Assembly (NCBI GenBank): GCA_930633525.1
Contig: CAKNFP010000001.1
Location: 2,086,001 to 2,150,000, forward strand
DNA length: 64,000 nt
Direction of reading: 5' to 3'
DNA from: Hyphomicrobiales bacterium
GTDB lineage: Bacteria; Pseudomonadota; Alphaproteobacteria; Rhizobiales; Beijerinckiaceae
Numbering within the stretch: the first letter of the stretch is position 1; each line of letters opens with the position of its first letter. Positions 29,527-39,241 of the stretch are shown here, in pieces. A model generated the notes under the pieces. It saw only the letters and a program-made list of their open reading frames with translations. It was not told the origin of the DNA and did no database searches. The position numbers were made by a program, and so were the translations under genes.

Positions 29527-31002
29527 TCAGCCAACCGACCCCTCCAGACTGATCGAAATGAGCTTCTGCGCTTCGACCGCGAATTCCATCGGCAGTTGCT
29601 GCAGCACGTCCTTGACGAAGCCGTTGACGATCAGAGCGATCGCCTCCTCCTCGTTGAGCCCGCGCTGCATGCAGTAGAACATCTGATCGTCGGAGATCTT
29701 CGAGGTGGTCGCCTCATGCTCGAAGACCGCGCTGGCGTTCTTCGATTCGATGTAGGGCACCGTATGGGCCCCGCACTGATCACCGATCAGCAGCGAGTCG
29801 CAGTTCGTGAAGTTGCGCGCGCCGGATGCCCGGCGATGCGCCGAGATGAGGCCGCGATAGGTGTTGTCGGACTTGCCGGCCGCGATACCCTTCGAGATCA
29901 CCTTGCTTGTCGTGTTCCGGCCCAGATGGATCATCTTGGTACCCGAATCGACCTGCTGGTAGCCGTTCGAGATGGCGATCGAGTAGAACTCGCCGCGCGA
30001 ATTGTCGCCGCGCAGGATGCAGGACGGGTATTTCCAGGTGATGGCCGAGCCAGTCTCCACCTGCGTCCAGGAGATCTTCGAATTCGCGCCCCGGCAATCG
30101 CCGCGCTTGGTCACGAAATTATAGACGCCGCCCAGGCCCTCGGAATCACCGGGGAACCAGTTCTGCACCGTCGAATATTTGATCTCGGCGTCGTCGAGCG
30201 CGATCAACTCGACCACCGCCGCATGGAGCTGGTTCTCGTCGCGCGCCGGCGCCGTGCAGCCTTCGAGGTAGCTCACGTAAGAGCCCTTGTCGGCGATGAT
30301 CAGCGTGCGCTCGAACTGGCCGGTGTTGCGCTCATTGATGCGGAAATAGGTCGACAACTCCATCGGGCAGCGCACGCCCTCGGGCACGTAGACGAAGGAG
30401 CCGTCCGTGAAGACCGCTGAGTTGAGCGTGGCGTAGAAATTGTCCGTCACCGGCACGACCGAGCCGAGATATTTGCGGACCAGTTCCGGATGTTCGCGGA
30501 TGGCTTCCGAAATCGAGCAGAAGATGACGCCCGCCTTCTTCAACTCCTCCTTGAAGGTCGTGACGACCGACACGGAATCGAAGACGGCATCGACCGCGAC
30601 GCGCGAGCGGGCGCCCTCGACGCCGGCGAGGATCTCCTGTTCGCGGAGCGGAATGCCGAGCTTCTCATAAGTCTTGAGGATCTCGGGGTCGACCTCGTCC
30701 AGTGACTTCGGCGCGGCATTCATCTTGGGCGCGGCGTAGTAGTGAAGTTCCTGGAAGGGAATGGGGGGATATTTCACACGCGACCATGTGGGTTCGCGCA
30801 TGGTGAGCCAACGTCGATAGGCATCGAGCCGCCATTCGGTCATCCACTCCGGATCACCCTTCTTGGCGGAGATCAGGCGCACGATGTCCTCGGACAGGCC
30901 AACAGGGGCCACGTCCATCTCGACCTCGGTCTCGAAACCGTATTTGTATTGATCAACGTCGATCGCCTTCACGCGTTCGACGGTTTCCTGCACTGCAGGC
31001 AT
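29527..31002 (-). CDS. sufB: Fe-S cluster assembly protein SufB
   Basis: A 491-residue main scaffold on which the nascent cluster forms. Conserved segments: YKYGFET near 18-24, [46 protein letters not shown], and the C-terminal [14 protein letters not shown] with the catalytic Cys/His region near 405-415. The length is normal. It is followed by sufC after a 148-base gap and preceded by the NifS-type desulfurase gene. Confidence 0.96.
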   Translation of the reverse strand: MPAVQETVERVKAIDVDQYKYGFETEVEMDVAPVGLSEDIVRLISAKKGDPEWMTEWRLDAYRRWLTMREPTWSRVKYPPIPFQELHYYAAPKMNAAPKSLDEVDPEILKTYEKLGIPLREQEILAGVEGARSRVAVDAVFDSVSVVTTFKEELKKAGVIFCSISEAIREHPELVRKYLGSVVPVTDNFYATLNSAVFTDGSFVYVPEGVRCPMELSTYFRINERNTGQFERTLIIADKGSYVSYLEGCTAPARDENQLHAAVVELIALDDAEIKYSTVQNWFPGDSEGLGGVYNFVTKRGDCRGANSKISWTQVETGSAITWKYPSCILRGDNSRGEFYSIAISNGYQQVDSGTKMIHLGRNTTSKVISKGIAAGKSDNTYRGLISAHRRASGARNFTNCDSLLIGDQCGAHTVPYIESKNASAVFEHEATTSKISDDQMFYCMQRGLNEEEAIALIVNGFVKDVLQQLPMEFAVEAQKLISISLEGSVG

Positions 31003-31089
31003 TGCTCAACTCCTCTCACGGCTTCAAGGGCCGTGGTTGCCCGTCTTCCTGGCCCCGGGGTTCCCTGCCCCGGACCCAATTCTCCCAAC

Positions 31090-32280
31090 TCACGCCGCCC
31101 TGTCGCCATGGCGGCGCGCCAAGAGGCTGCGCGTCACCTTGGCAAAAGCCGATGCGAACCGCTCGACATCCTCATCGCGGTTCGCCCAGCCCAGGCTGAT
31201 ACGCACCGCCCCCTCCGCCACCACCGGCTCGACACCCATCGCCGCGAGGACATGCGACGGACGCACCTTGCCCGACGAACAGGCCGACCCCGACGATACC
31301 GCGACCCCGGCAAGATCGAAGGCCATCACCAATGTCTCGGCCTTGACGCCGGGGATAGCGAAAGCCGACGTGTTGGCCAGACGCTGCACACCGTCTCCGA
31401 AAACAACGACATCCGGAAGAACACTCCGCATGTCATGCTCGATGCGGCCGCGCATCCCAGCCATAGCCTTCATATAGTGATCAATCGCGCCAAATGCGAT
31501 CGCCGAAGCGGCGCCGAAGCCGACGATCGCCGCGAGATTCTCGGTTCCGGCACGATGGCCCTCTTCCTGGCCGCCGCCACGCAAGAGCGCCGGCCCGAGA
31601 TCGATTCCCGGATTGTAGACCAGAGCGCCGGCGCCCTGCGGGCCGCCGAACTTATGCGCCGAAAAGCTCAACATGTCGGCGCCGAGCGTCGAGAAATCGA
31701 TGGGCATCTTGCCCGCGGCCTGCACCGCGTCAACATGCAGGACACCGCCCGCGGCATGAACGAGTTGCGCCACTTCAGCAATCGGCTGCAGAACACCCGT
31801 CTCGTTATTGGCCATCTGCAGGGACACGAAGGGCCAGCCTTCGCCACCCGCGCCGAGATGCTCCGCGAGCCACCCAATGTCGACGACACCGTTCCCATCG
31901 ACCGGAACGACCGTCACCGCCTCTGCCGGAAAGCGCCCGCCCGCCAGAATGCTCGGGTGCTCCGTCGCACCGATGAAGCAACGGGATGGCGGGAGGTCCT
32001 TATTCCGCCCCTCGAAACCGCGGATCCGCACATGGGGAGACAGGGCAAGCACATTGGCCTCGGTGCCACCGCTCGTGAAAACGAGCTTGGCGGCCTGGGC
32101 GCCTACCAGGGCTGCGGCGTTGGCTCGCGCCTCCTCGATGGCGGCACGCGCGGCACGGCCTTCCCTATGCACGGACGAGCCATTGCCGGATGCCGTCAGG
32201 ACACGCAGCATCGCCTCCACCACCTCCGGACGGAGTGGCGCGGATGCATTGTAATCCAGATAAACTCGACCCGCCGTCAT
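31090..32280 (-). CDS. Cysteine desulfurase, NifS/IscS-type, first gene of the suf operon
   Basis: A 396-residue PLP-dependent group I cysteine desulfurase. It has YLDYNASAPLRPEV at the N-terminus, the PLP Lys in SFSAHKFGGPQG near 198, and the active-site Cys in SSGSACSSGKVRP near 325, in the longer flexible loop of the IscS group. Hyphomicrobiales suf operons commonly begin with such a second desulfurase. The upstream region holds an Irr-type palindrome. It is an open question which desulfurase is the main sulfur donor for SufBCD here. Confidence 0.93.
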   Translation of the reverse strand: MTAGRVYLDYNASAPLRPEVVEAMLRVLTASGNGSSVHREGRAARAAIEEARANAAALVGAQAAKLVFTSGGTEANVLALSPHVRIRGFEGRNKDLPPSRCFIGATEHPSILAGGRFPAEAVTVVPVDGNGVVDIGWLAEHLGAGGEGWPFVSLQMANNETGVLQPIAEVAQLVHAAGGVLHVDAVQAAGKMPIDFSTLGADMLSFSAHKFGGPQGAGALVYNPGIDLGPALLRGGGQEEGHRAGTENLAAIVGFGAASAIAFGAIDHYMKAMAGMRGRIEHDMRSVLPDVVVFGDGVQRLANTSAFAIPGVKAETLVMAFDLAGVAVSSGSACSSGKVRPSHVLAAMGVEPVVAEGAVRISLGWANRDEDVERFASAFAKVTRSLLARRHGDRAA

Positions 32281-32421
32281 GCTTGTTTCCAGGGAAAAAG
32301 GCCCTACTTCATGGAAGTCTTGCCTTTAACCCCCCTCGTTGTGCTACATACGCTCGTGAAAGCGTGGGCGGCCTTCCAGATGTTCGGTTGTATCATAAGA
32401 AGATACACGCATCGGTAGGCC

Positions 32422-32436
32422 TTAGAATAATTCTAA
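32422..32436. promoter_or_regulatory. Irr box (iron control element) upstream of the suf operon
   Basis: TTAGAATAATTCTAA is a perfect 15-base palindrome that closely matches the Irr-binding ICE motif (TTTAGAA-N3-TTCTAAA) of Hyphomicrobiales. It lies 142 bases before the first suf gene and about 100 bases before the divergent hydrolase. The suf operon is a known target of Irr or RirA in this order, so iron-dependent control is very plausible. Confidence 0.75.
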
Positions 32437-32534
32437 CCGTGATTTATGGCGCTGCAGCAAACTAAGTCAAGGGACGTCGGCTTTTATGTCCCTCGCTGAG
32501 TTCGTGCCTTCTCACGGCCATGGTGTCGGAGCCA

Positions 32535-33194
32535 ATGCCTGAAGTTATTTTCACCGGACCCGCCGGACGTATAGAAGGCCGCTACCATCCGGCCAAGGAG
32601 AAAGGTGCGCCAATCGCCATTGTGCTGCACCCGCATCCCCAGTTTGGCGGCACGATGAATAACCAGATCGTGTACAGCCTGTATTACACTTATGTGAATC
32701 GTGGCTTCTCCGTTCTGCGTTTCAATTTTCGTGGTGTGGGGCGCAGTCAGGGCGCGTTTGATCACGGCCAGGGTGAGCTGTCGGATGCGGCGGCCGCGCT
32801 CGATTGGGCGCAGTCGGTCAACCCTGAAGCCCGCACCTGCTGGATCGCCGGCGTGTCCTTCGGTGCCTGGATCGGCATGCAGCTTCTCATGCGTCGCCCC
32901 GAGATCGAGGGCTTCCTGTCGATCGCGGCCATGGCGAACCGCTATGACTTCAGCTTCCTGGCGCCCTGCCCGTCGTCCGGCCTCTTCGTCCACGGCTCGC
33001 AGGATCGTGTCGCGCCGCTTCGCGAGGTCGTCAGCGTCATCGAGAAGGTGAAGACCCAGAAGGGCATCCAGATCGAGCATGCGGTTGTTGACGGGGCCAA
33101 TCATTTCTTCGAGGGCAAAGTCGAGGAATTGATGACCACGGTCGATGGCTATCTCGACAAGCGTCTTGGCGCCGTCCAGGAGAACGCGGCCTGA
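32535..33194 (+). CDS. Alpha/beta hydrolase
   Basis: A 219-residue hydrolase of the dienelactone-hydrolase/small alpha-beta type. The oxyanion region is HPHPQFGGTMNN, the nucleophile Ser lies in AGVSFGAWIG near 117, an acid is in FVHGSQDRVAP near 160, and the catalytic His in DGANHFFEGK near 190. The substrate is unknown. Two starts are possible: ATG 32535 (MPEVIFTGP, chosen by homology) or ATG 32520. It is divergent from suf and shares the intergenic region with the Irr box. Confidence 0.85.
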   Translation: MPEVIFTGPAGRIEGRYHPAKEKGAPIAIVLHPHPQFGGTMNNQIVYSLYYTYVNRGFSVLRFNFRGVGRSQGAFDHGQGELSDAAAALDWAQSVNPEARTCWIAGVSFGAWIGMQLLMRRPEIEGFLSIAAMANRYDFSFLAPCPSSGLFVHGSQDRVAPLREVVSVIEKVKTQKGIQIEHAVVDGANHFFEGKVEELMTTVDGYLDKRLGAVQENAA

Positions 33195-33223
33195 GCCAGG
33201 CCTATCGTCCTGATCGCAATTCA

Positions 33224-33252
33224 GCGCCCGGCCCTCTCGAGCCGGGCGTTTT
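33224..33252 (+). terminator. Rho-independent terminator of the hydrolase gene
   Basis: A perfect 8-bp stem CGCCCGGC/GCCGGGCG with an 8-base loop, followed by four Ts, about 30 bases after the stop. Confidence 0.85.
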
Positions 33253-33384
33253 CATTTCCGGGTGCGCGCGATCTTCATTCGCGGCCGCGCGCCCCATGAA
33301 ATTCTCCAAGAAACCTGCTACACGGCACGCTGTCGTCCTCACGGACGGCCGACGATGCCGCATTAGATAGAAGCCTGAGAATCC

Positions 33385-34635
33385 ATGACCCGCTTCCGCT
33401 CCGACTTTCTCCGCACGCTCGACGAACGCGGCTTCATCCACCAGATCTCGGATCCCGAAGGGCTCGACGCCCTTGCTCTCAAGGGCCGCATCTCCGGCTA
33501 TGTGGGCTATGACGCGACCGCGACGTCGATCCATATCGGCAATCTGATTTCGGTCACCATGCTCTATTGGCTGCAGGAAACCGGCCACCAGGCGATCAGC
33601 CTGATGGGCGGCGGCACCTCGATGGTGGGCGACCCCTCATTCCGCGACGACCAGCGCAAGCTTCTGACCATCGAGCAGATCGAGACCAATATCGCGAGCA
33701 TCAAGCGGGTCTACGGGAACATCCTGAATTATGGCGGTTCCAACCCGGCGATGATGGTCAATAACGCCGATTGGCTGCTCAAGCTCAACTATGTCGAGTT
33801 CCTGCGCGATGTCGGCCGGCATTTCTCGGTCAACCGCATGTTGAGCTTCGATTCGGTCAAGCTCCGGCTCGATCGCGAACAGTCGCTGAGCTTCCTCGAA
33901 TTCAACTACATGATCATGCAGGGCTACGACTTCACCGAGCTCAACCGGCGCCACGGCACCGTGCTCCAGATGGGTGGGTCGGACCAGTGGGGCAATATCA
34001 TCAACGGTGTCGACCTCAGCCACCGCATGGGCGGCGCGCAGCTCTATGCGCTGACAACACCGCTGTTGACCAAGGCCTCAGGCGAAAAGATGGGCAAGTC
34101 GGCCTCCGGCGCTGTCTGGCTCAATGGCGATCTCTTCAGCCCCTATGATTTCTGGCAGTATTTCCGCAACACGGAAGACGCCGATGTCGGCAAGTTCCTG
34201 AAGATCTTCACACGCCTCCCGCTGGACGAGATCGCCAGGCTCGCAGCGCTCGGCGGCAACGAGATCAATGAGGCGAAGAAGGTCCTGGCGACCGAGACCA
34301 CAGCCATCGTCCACGGCCGAGCCGCCGCTGATGCGGCCGCCGAGACCGCGCGCAAGACCTTCGAGGAAGGCGCTCTCGCCGATACCCTCCCCAGCGTGGA
34401 TCTGCCGGCGGGAAGCCTTGCGACGGGCCTCGGCGTGCTGAACGCCGCCGTCACCGCCGGGCTTGTCGCCTCGACCGGTGAGGCGCGCCGCCAGATCAAG
34501 GGCGGCGGCCTGCGCGTCAATGATGCGACCGTCACCGACGAACGCGCGGTTCTGAGCGAGGCGGATCTAACCGGTGACGGGGTGATCAAGATCTCCCTTG
34601 GGCGCAAGAAGCACGTCCTGCTCCGGCAGTCCTGA
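33385..34635 (+). CDS. tyrS: Tyrosyl-tRNA synthetase
   Basis: A 416-residue class I aminoacyl-tRNA synthetase. The HIGH-type motif is HIGN ([10 protein letters not shown], near residue 52), the tyrosine pocket GGSDQWGNI lies near 198, and the KMSKS-type motif is KMGKS near 235. A C-terminal S4-like RNA-binding domain ([18 protein letters not shown]) is present, so the protein is full length. It is monocistronic as far as can be seen. Confidence 0.96.
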   Translation: MTRFRSDFLRTLDERGFIHQISDPEGLDALALKGRISGYVGYDATATSIHIGNLISVTMLYWLQETGHQAISLMGGGTSMVGDPSFRDDQRKLLTIEQIETNIASIKRVYGNILNYGGSNPAMMVNNADWLLKLNYVEFLRDVGRHFSVNRMLSFDSVKLRLDREQSLSFLEFNYMIMQGYDFTELNRRHGTVLQMGGSDQWGNIINGVDLSHRMGGAQLYALTTPLLTKASGEKMGKSASGAVWLNGDLFSPYDFWQYFRNTEDADVGKFLKIFTRLPLDEIARLAALGGNEINEAKKVLATETTAIVHGRAAADAAAETARKTFEEGALADTLPSVDLPAGSLATGLGVLNAAVTAGLVASTGEARRQIKGGGLRVNDATVTDERAVLSEADLTGDGVIKISLGRKKHVLLRQS

Positions 34636-34776
34636 CCTTCACGCGATCACGCGGCACTGGGCGGACCAATCCAAGCGCCGCGTGATCACTCCCAACAGCT
34701 GGGAATACCCCGGCCTAATTGGCATCCGGCGACGGCCATCCGCCGTTAGCCCTGAAATTGGCGCTCCCTGTCAGCC

Positions 34777-37700
34777 TCAGCGCTCGGGAACGGAGCTGGG
34801 CGGAAGCATCTCGGCGCGACCGCTGTCGGCGCGGCCAAGGTCGAAAAATTTCCTGAAGATGCCCGGCGCGATAGCCGATAGCGGGTTGATCGTCATGACT
34901 GGATTGGCGGTCGTGCCGCTGACGCGGAAGTTGACCGCGAACAGACCCTCGTACTGCCCGCCGCCGAGGATAAGTCCGACGATGGGCAGCTGACTGAAGA
35001 TGTTGTTCAAGGCATAGGCAGGCACATAGGTGCCGGACAGATCAAGCCGGTCACGCGACGTGTCGAGGTGTCCCTCCAGGCTGACACCGACCGTCGGTCC
35101 CCAGACGACGCCTTCACGGATATTGATACGCCCGGTCGCGCGCGTGAAATTCACCTTCAACTTCGTAAAGCTGATATCCGAGGGATCAACTCCCCCGGGG
35201 CGTCCCTGTTTGGGGGTTTCGGCGATGATGCGCTGCAGACCCTGATCGTTGCGGATGCTGAAATCCCAGATCGTCAGGTCGCCATTCTGCGGATCATCGC
35301 CTGACGGCGACAGGGTGAGATGTGCCGCGCCACCCGCCATCCGCTTGTAAAGATCGACGAAGCGCAGCGCTGATCCCGCATTGCCGGTCTCGACGAAAAT
35401 GGCGCCTTTATTGCCGAGCTGGCCGCTGATCGGTGCGCTGCCAAGCCGCCCCTTGAGAACCAGATCCGAGACTGTCTTGCCACGGCGGGCCAACTTCAGG
35501 TTGGCATTGGAAATGACCTCGTCGTTGTAGCCGGCGAGTATGTTGACGCTGAGATCAAGGTCGATATCCGCCGCCGCTCCGCCGCCGCTCCCGCCATCGC
35601 TTAACGTGGCGAGGAAGGGGCGTGCATCCAGAACATTGCCCCGCACGGCCAAACGATACGCGTTGCGGTTGCGGCTCACGTCGAGACGCAGATCATCGCC
35701 GGGTGACAACTTGACCTGCGAGAAGCTCGCCTCACGCAGTATGCCATCCGTCGTGAACTTGGCCGTTCCCTTGGCGATGGCGCCCGCATCGAGCGCGATG
35801 TCACGCAAATCGTAGCCATCCGCGTCCATGAGCAGGAAGGAAAGGCGCCCCGGCTTGCCGGCGGCCTTGCGCCATCCCGGCAGCAGATCGTCGATTGAAG
35901 CGCGCGCCAAGTCGACATCGACGGAGGTCGGCGTCTTCGTATCAAAGCTCTTGACGAGCTTCACCCCAATCGGACCACGAAGCTTGCTCTTCAGATCAAA
36001 TCCTTTGCGCGCGCGCGCCGCATCGTCGAGAACCAGCGAAATCGCCACTTCGCCCGCACTCGAGCGCAGGAGCTGCCGCATATCGAGGGTAGCGGGAACG
36101 CCGGAGATCTGCCCTGTGCCCTTCAGCGTGAGCGCAGTTGTATCTACGTTCAAGGCAAGGGAGGCGTTCTCCAGCCTTTCCTTGCCGCTGATGCCATCCA
36201 CCGAAAGATTGGTGAGATTGCCTGAGGCAGCCGCTTTGACATCGGCGGCAGTCATGTCCTTGACGAGGGGAACCCCAAGCGAGACCTTGAGATCCGCCTG
36301 GCCGCGGACCTTCGCGGGATCGATGTCAATCTGCACCGTCCCCTTCAACGCATCGCTGCCGAGGAGCGCAATGAGGCCGTCGGCCGGTCCGCGCAGTCTG
36401 AAGTCGACCGTCGAGAACACCGGCGGCGTGTGATCGGCAACGGCGAAGACACCATCGGCGAGGCTAAGTGAGCGGTTGGCGGGAAGCTGGACCAGCGCCT
36501 GGGCAACTTCAACCCGCGTGGTCAGCCCCGTGACGACGCCGGATACCGACATGCCCGTCAGAAGCGGCAATCCCTGGGCAGCAAGCAAGGTGCCATCATT
36601 GATCGAGAACGCGAGATGAACCGAGGCGTCCGGAATAGGCTTCTTGTTGCGCGACGCGATCAATTCCTCGCCCGTGAGCCGGGTCTGGAGGACCATTCCC
36701 TCGACCGTTCCCCCCGTCAGGTTGTCGACGAGATAGCGCCGGACATCCGCCGCCACGAACGCTGGCCAGAAGCGCAGAACCGAGCGAACCGGAGCCTTCG
36801 GCACGGAAACGTCGAGATTGAGCCCCCCTTGATCGGCGACAGTGCCAAGCGAGCCGGTCAGCGAGATATCATAGCCTTTCCCCGCCACCCGTACTTGCTC
36901 GAAATTCACCCCCCCGCCGACAGCGCCGGTCATGGCGAGCGCGATATCATTGATGAGCACCGGGGGCTGGCCATCTGTCAGATTCTCGATCGCGGCGCCC
37001 GATCCCGAGAGCTTCATACGCCAGAGCTGATCACCCTCGGCGGGCGTTAGCCGTCCCGCCAGTGTGAAACGCGACGGCCCAGCGCGAAGGTCAGCCGACG
37101 TGATAACGAGCTCTCCGGCGGCCGCATCCCAGGTCGACGAAACCGCAAAGCTGTCCACGGTCACCGGAGGCTGGTCAGGGTCGTCCATGACGACCACGCC
37201 ACGTCCGCCACGCAAGGTCGCGTCGAATGCCGAGAGTGTGTCGTTCGCCGCAACCGTCAGATCGAGCTTGGCGGAGAGCGGCATGTCGGTCGTAACGAGC
37301 GGGGTCCTAATGCCGTTGAGCGACAAGAGGTCCGAGACTGGCATGTCGTCGACGGTCATCGACACGCGCCGTTCGGTTCCCGCGGCCGCGCCGATCACCG
37401 TGCCGGAGACCTGCCATGGGCCGTTCCTGCCTGTCAGGCCGAAGCCGAAATGCAGTTCTCCCGGCGCTGGACGCGCCACATTGAACGAAACGTCATCGAA
37501 GTTGATCCGTTGGCGTCGCGTGTCGTCGATCAGTGTCAGCCTGGCTCCAGACAGCCGCACCCGCTCGACACCCGCGATCGCCGAATCGCCTCCAGACACA
37601 AGGTCTATGAAGGAAACCGCTCCAACGGCAAGTGGGAGGGTGGACTTGCCGGGAACGGAGCCGGTGGTGGCGGGCGCGTCGGTCCTGGCCTGCAGCGACG

Positions 37701-38193
37701 GATCCGCTTGTGTCGCTTCCGGTGGATCTGCCTCTCCCGCCGTCAGGGCGAGGCCGCCGTCACGGGCCACGAAGAGGCGAAGATCAAGGCCGCTCAGTTC
37801 CACCGAACGGGGGATGATCTCACCGCGAAGCAACGCCCATGGAGAAACAGCGATCTCGGCTTCCTGTGCCTTCAGCAGGCTAAGGCCACGTGGATCGCGC
37901 ACATCGATCCTGTCTACCCTCAACGTCGGGCCATGGCGCGTATAGGTGATGGCTGTATCCGCCAGGTCGACCTTCCACCCAGGTCCCAACCGTTCCGCCA
38001 GATGCAAAGCGATCGGATTGGCGATGTCGCCGATAAGGATGGGGCTGATCAGAATGCGAAGGGCAGCGACGCACAGAAGAATGGCGACGCCACCTGCCAC
38101 GCCAAGCAAAATGCCGCGCAGGACGCGCGACGGCCGCTTCCTGGTCACTTTTCTAATGCGCCGCCTGGGCCGCAATCTGCGTAGAGCTGCCAT
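34777..38193 (-). CDS. Large AsmA/YhdP-like envelope protein (DUF3971)
   Basis: An 1138-residue protein with a basic N-terminus, one transmembrane helix (about residues 26-52) and a very long repeated beta-strand periplasmic region. The DUF3971 core lies about 300-700, and the AsmA-like C-terminal segment (GVVWGPTVGVSLEGHLDTSRDRLDLSGTYVPAYALNNIFSQLP...) near 1045-1105 is well conserved. AsmA-family proteins are thought to bridge the inner and outer membranes and move phospholipids; assignment of that role here is by family. No operon partner is evident. Confidence 0.85.
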   Translation of the reverse strand: MAALRRLRPRRRIRKVTRKRPSRVLRGILLGVAGGVAILLCVAALRILISPILIGDIANPIALHLAERLGPGWKVDLADTAITYTRHGPTLRVDRIDVRDPRGLSLLKAQEAEIAVSPWALLRGEIIPRSVELSGLDLRLFVARDGGLALTAGEADPPEATQADPSLQARTDAPATTGSVPGKSTLPLAVGAVSFIDLVSGGDSAIAGVERVRLSGARLTLIDDTRRQRINFDDVSFNVARPAPGELHFGFGLTGRNGPWQVSGTVIGAAAGTERRVSMTVDDMPVSDLLSLNGIRTPLVTTDMPLSAKLDLTVAANDTLSAFDATLRGGRGVVVMDDPDQPPVTVDSFAVSSTWDAAAGELVITSADLRAGPSRFTLAGRLTPAEGDQLWRMKLSGSGAAIENLTDGQPPVLINDIALAMTGAVGGGVNFEQVRVAGKGYDISLTGSLGTVADQGGLNLDVSVPKAPVRSVLRFWPAFVAADVRRYLVDNLTGGTVEGMVLQTRLTGEELIASRNKKPIPDASVHLAFSINDGTLLAAQGLPLLTGMSVSGVVTGLTTRVEVAQALVQLPANRSLSLADGVFAVADHTPPVFSTVDFRLRGPADGLIALLGSDALKGTVQIDIDPAKVRGQADLKVSLGVPLVKDMTAADVKAAASGNLTNLSVDGISGKERLENASLALNVDTTALTLKGTGQISGVPATLDMRQLLRSSAGEVAISLVLDDAARARKGFDLKSKLRGPIGVKLVKSFDTKTPTSVDVDLARASIDDLLPGWRKAAGKPGRLSFLLMDADGYDLRDIALDAGAIAKGTAKFTTDGILREASFSQVKLSPGDDLRLDVSRNRNAYRLAVRGNVLDARPFLATLSDGGSGGGAAADIDLDLSVNILAGYNDEVISNANLKLARRGKTVSDLVLKGRLGSAPISGQLGNKGAIFVETGNAGSALRFVDLYKRMAGGAAHLTLSPSGDDPQNGDLTIWDFSIRNDQGLQRIIAETPKQGRPGGVDPSDISFTKLKVNFTRATGRINIREGVVWGPTVGVSLEGHLDTSRDRLDLSGTYVPAYALNNIFSQLPIVGLILGGGQYEGLFAVNFRVSGTTANPVMTINPLSAIAPGIFRKFFDLGRADSGRAEMLPPSSVPER

Positions 38194-38542
38194 ATCGAAT
38201 CAGCAACGGCTCTCAATCAGCGGCCACGGGGCCACGACAGGGACAAAACCTCAAGCCATCCATCTCCTGCGCCACGGTCTGGGATCGAAGAGATGACGGA
38301 CCAAAAGGCATTCCCGCTCCTTGCTGCATGAGAATTGCTCCGCACAACTGCCAGACAAGTCGGCGCGGCGCGGATTGGCGGCTATAAATTCAGCGGGCCA
38401 GACACCCGCTGATACTATAGCCGATCCTGTGCGAAAGCCGATGGCAGATCGTGTCAACGTGCTGGAAGTTTACCGGATTCGTGGGGCACCGGCGCCCCCT
38501 GTCGCACTCTAAACCGTCTCAATCTGACGAAAGGAAGGCATC
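38194..38542. other. Intergenic region between the YhdP-like gene and bcp
   Basis: About 350 bases between divergent genes. No coding frame, terminator or strong regulatory motif is recognised; both promoters should lie here. Confidence 0.35.
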
Positions 38543-39007
38543 ATGACCCTAACGAGCGGATCCGCCGCGCCGGCATTCGACCTGGCGGTTGGCGCGGGCA
38601 AGCAGGTTTCACTTGCCTCATTGCACGGTCGGAAAGTGGTTCTTTATTTCTACCCGAAGGACGACACCAGCGGCTGCACACGGGAAGCGATCGATTTCAA
38701 CGCGCTGCGCGCCGAGTTCGCAGCGGCGGAAACGGAGATCATCGGCGTATCAGCCGATGATCTCGCCAGCCACGTCAAGTTCAAGACCAAGCATGATCTG
38801 TCGCTGACCCTCGCCGCCGATCCCGAGAAAGCTGCGATCGAAGCCTACGGCGTGTGGGGGGAGAAAAGCATGTATGGCCGCACCTACATGGGCATAGAGC
38901 GCGCGACCTTCCTCATCGACGCGGCTGGCCGGATCGCGCGGATCTGGCGCAAAGTGCGCGTACCAGGCCACGCTGAAGAGGTGCTTGCCGCTGCGCGCGC
39001 GCTCTAG
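38543..39007 (+). CDS. bcp: Thioredoxin-dependent thiol peroxidase (Bcp/PrxQ)
   Basis: A 154-residue peroxiredoxin. The peroxidatic Cys45 lies in DDTSGCTREAIDF. The usual resolving Cys five residues later (Cys50 in E. coli Bcp) is Ile, and no other Cys is present, so it must work as a 1-Cys enzyme reduced directly by a partner thiol. The rest of the fold (VVLYFYPKDDTSG, GVSADD, ERATFLIDAAGRI) is typical. A GAAAGGA ribosome site precedes the ATG. Confidence 0.92.
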   Translation: MTLTSGSAAPAFDLAVGAGKQVSLASLHGRKVVLYFYPKDDTSGCTREAIDFNALRAEFAAAETEIIGVSADDLASHVKFKTKHDLSLTLAADPEKAAIEAYGVWGEKSMYGRTYMGIERATFLIDAAGRIARIWRKVRVPGHAEEVLAAARAL

Positions 39008-39241
39008 GCGCACGGCTCCGACGGAGTTCGGAAAGGCGGAGCTCTCTCCAACGGGTGCGCATCGGACTTATTCAAAAGCCGCATGAGGTCTTCGGTCCGA
39101 TGCTCTCGCCGCCAGAAGGCGCCTGAAACCAAACCGAATATTACCTTTGGTTGTGTAAAATTTTTATAACAACCTTTTACAGTGATTTAACCGCGCGATG
39201 CCATTAATTTCCCATATCTGTAGCAGATGGGGCGAATCGGC

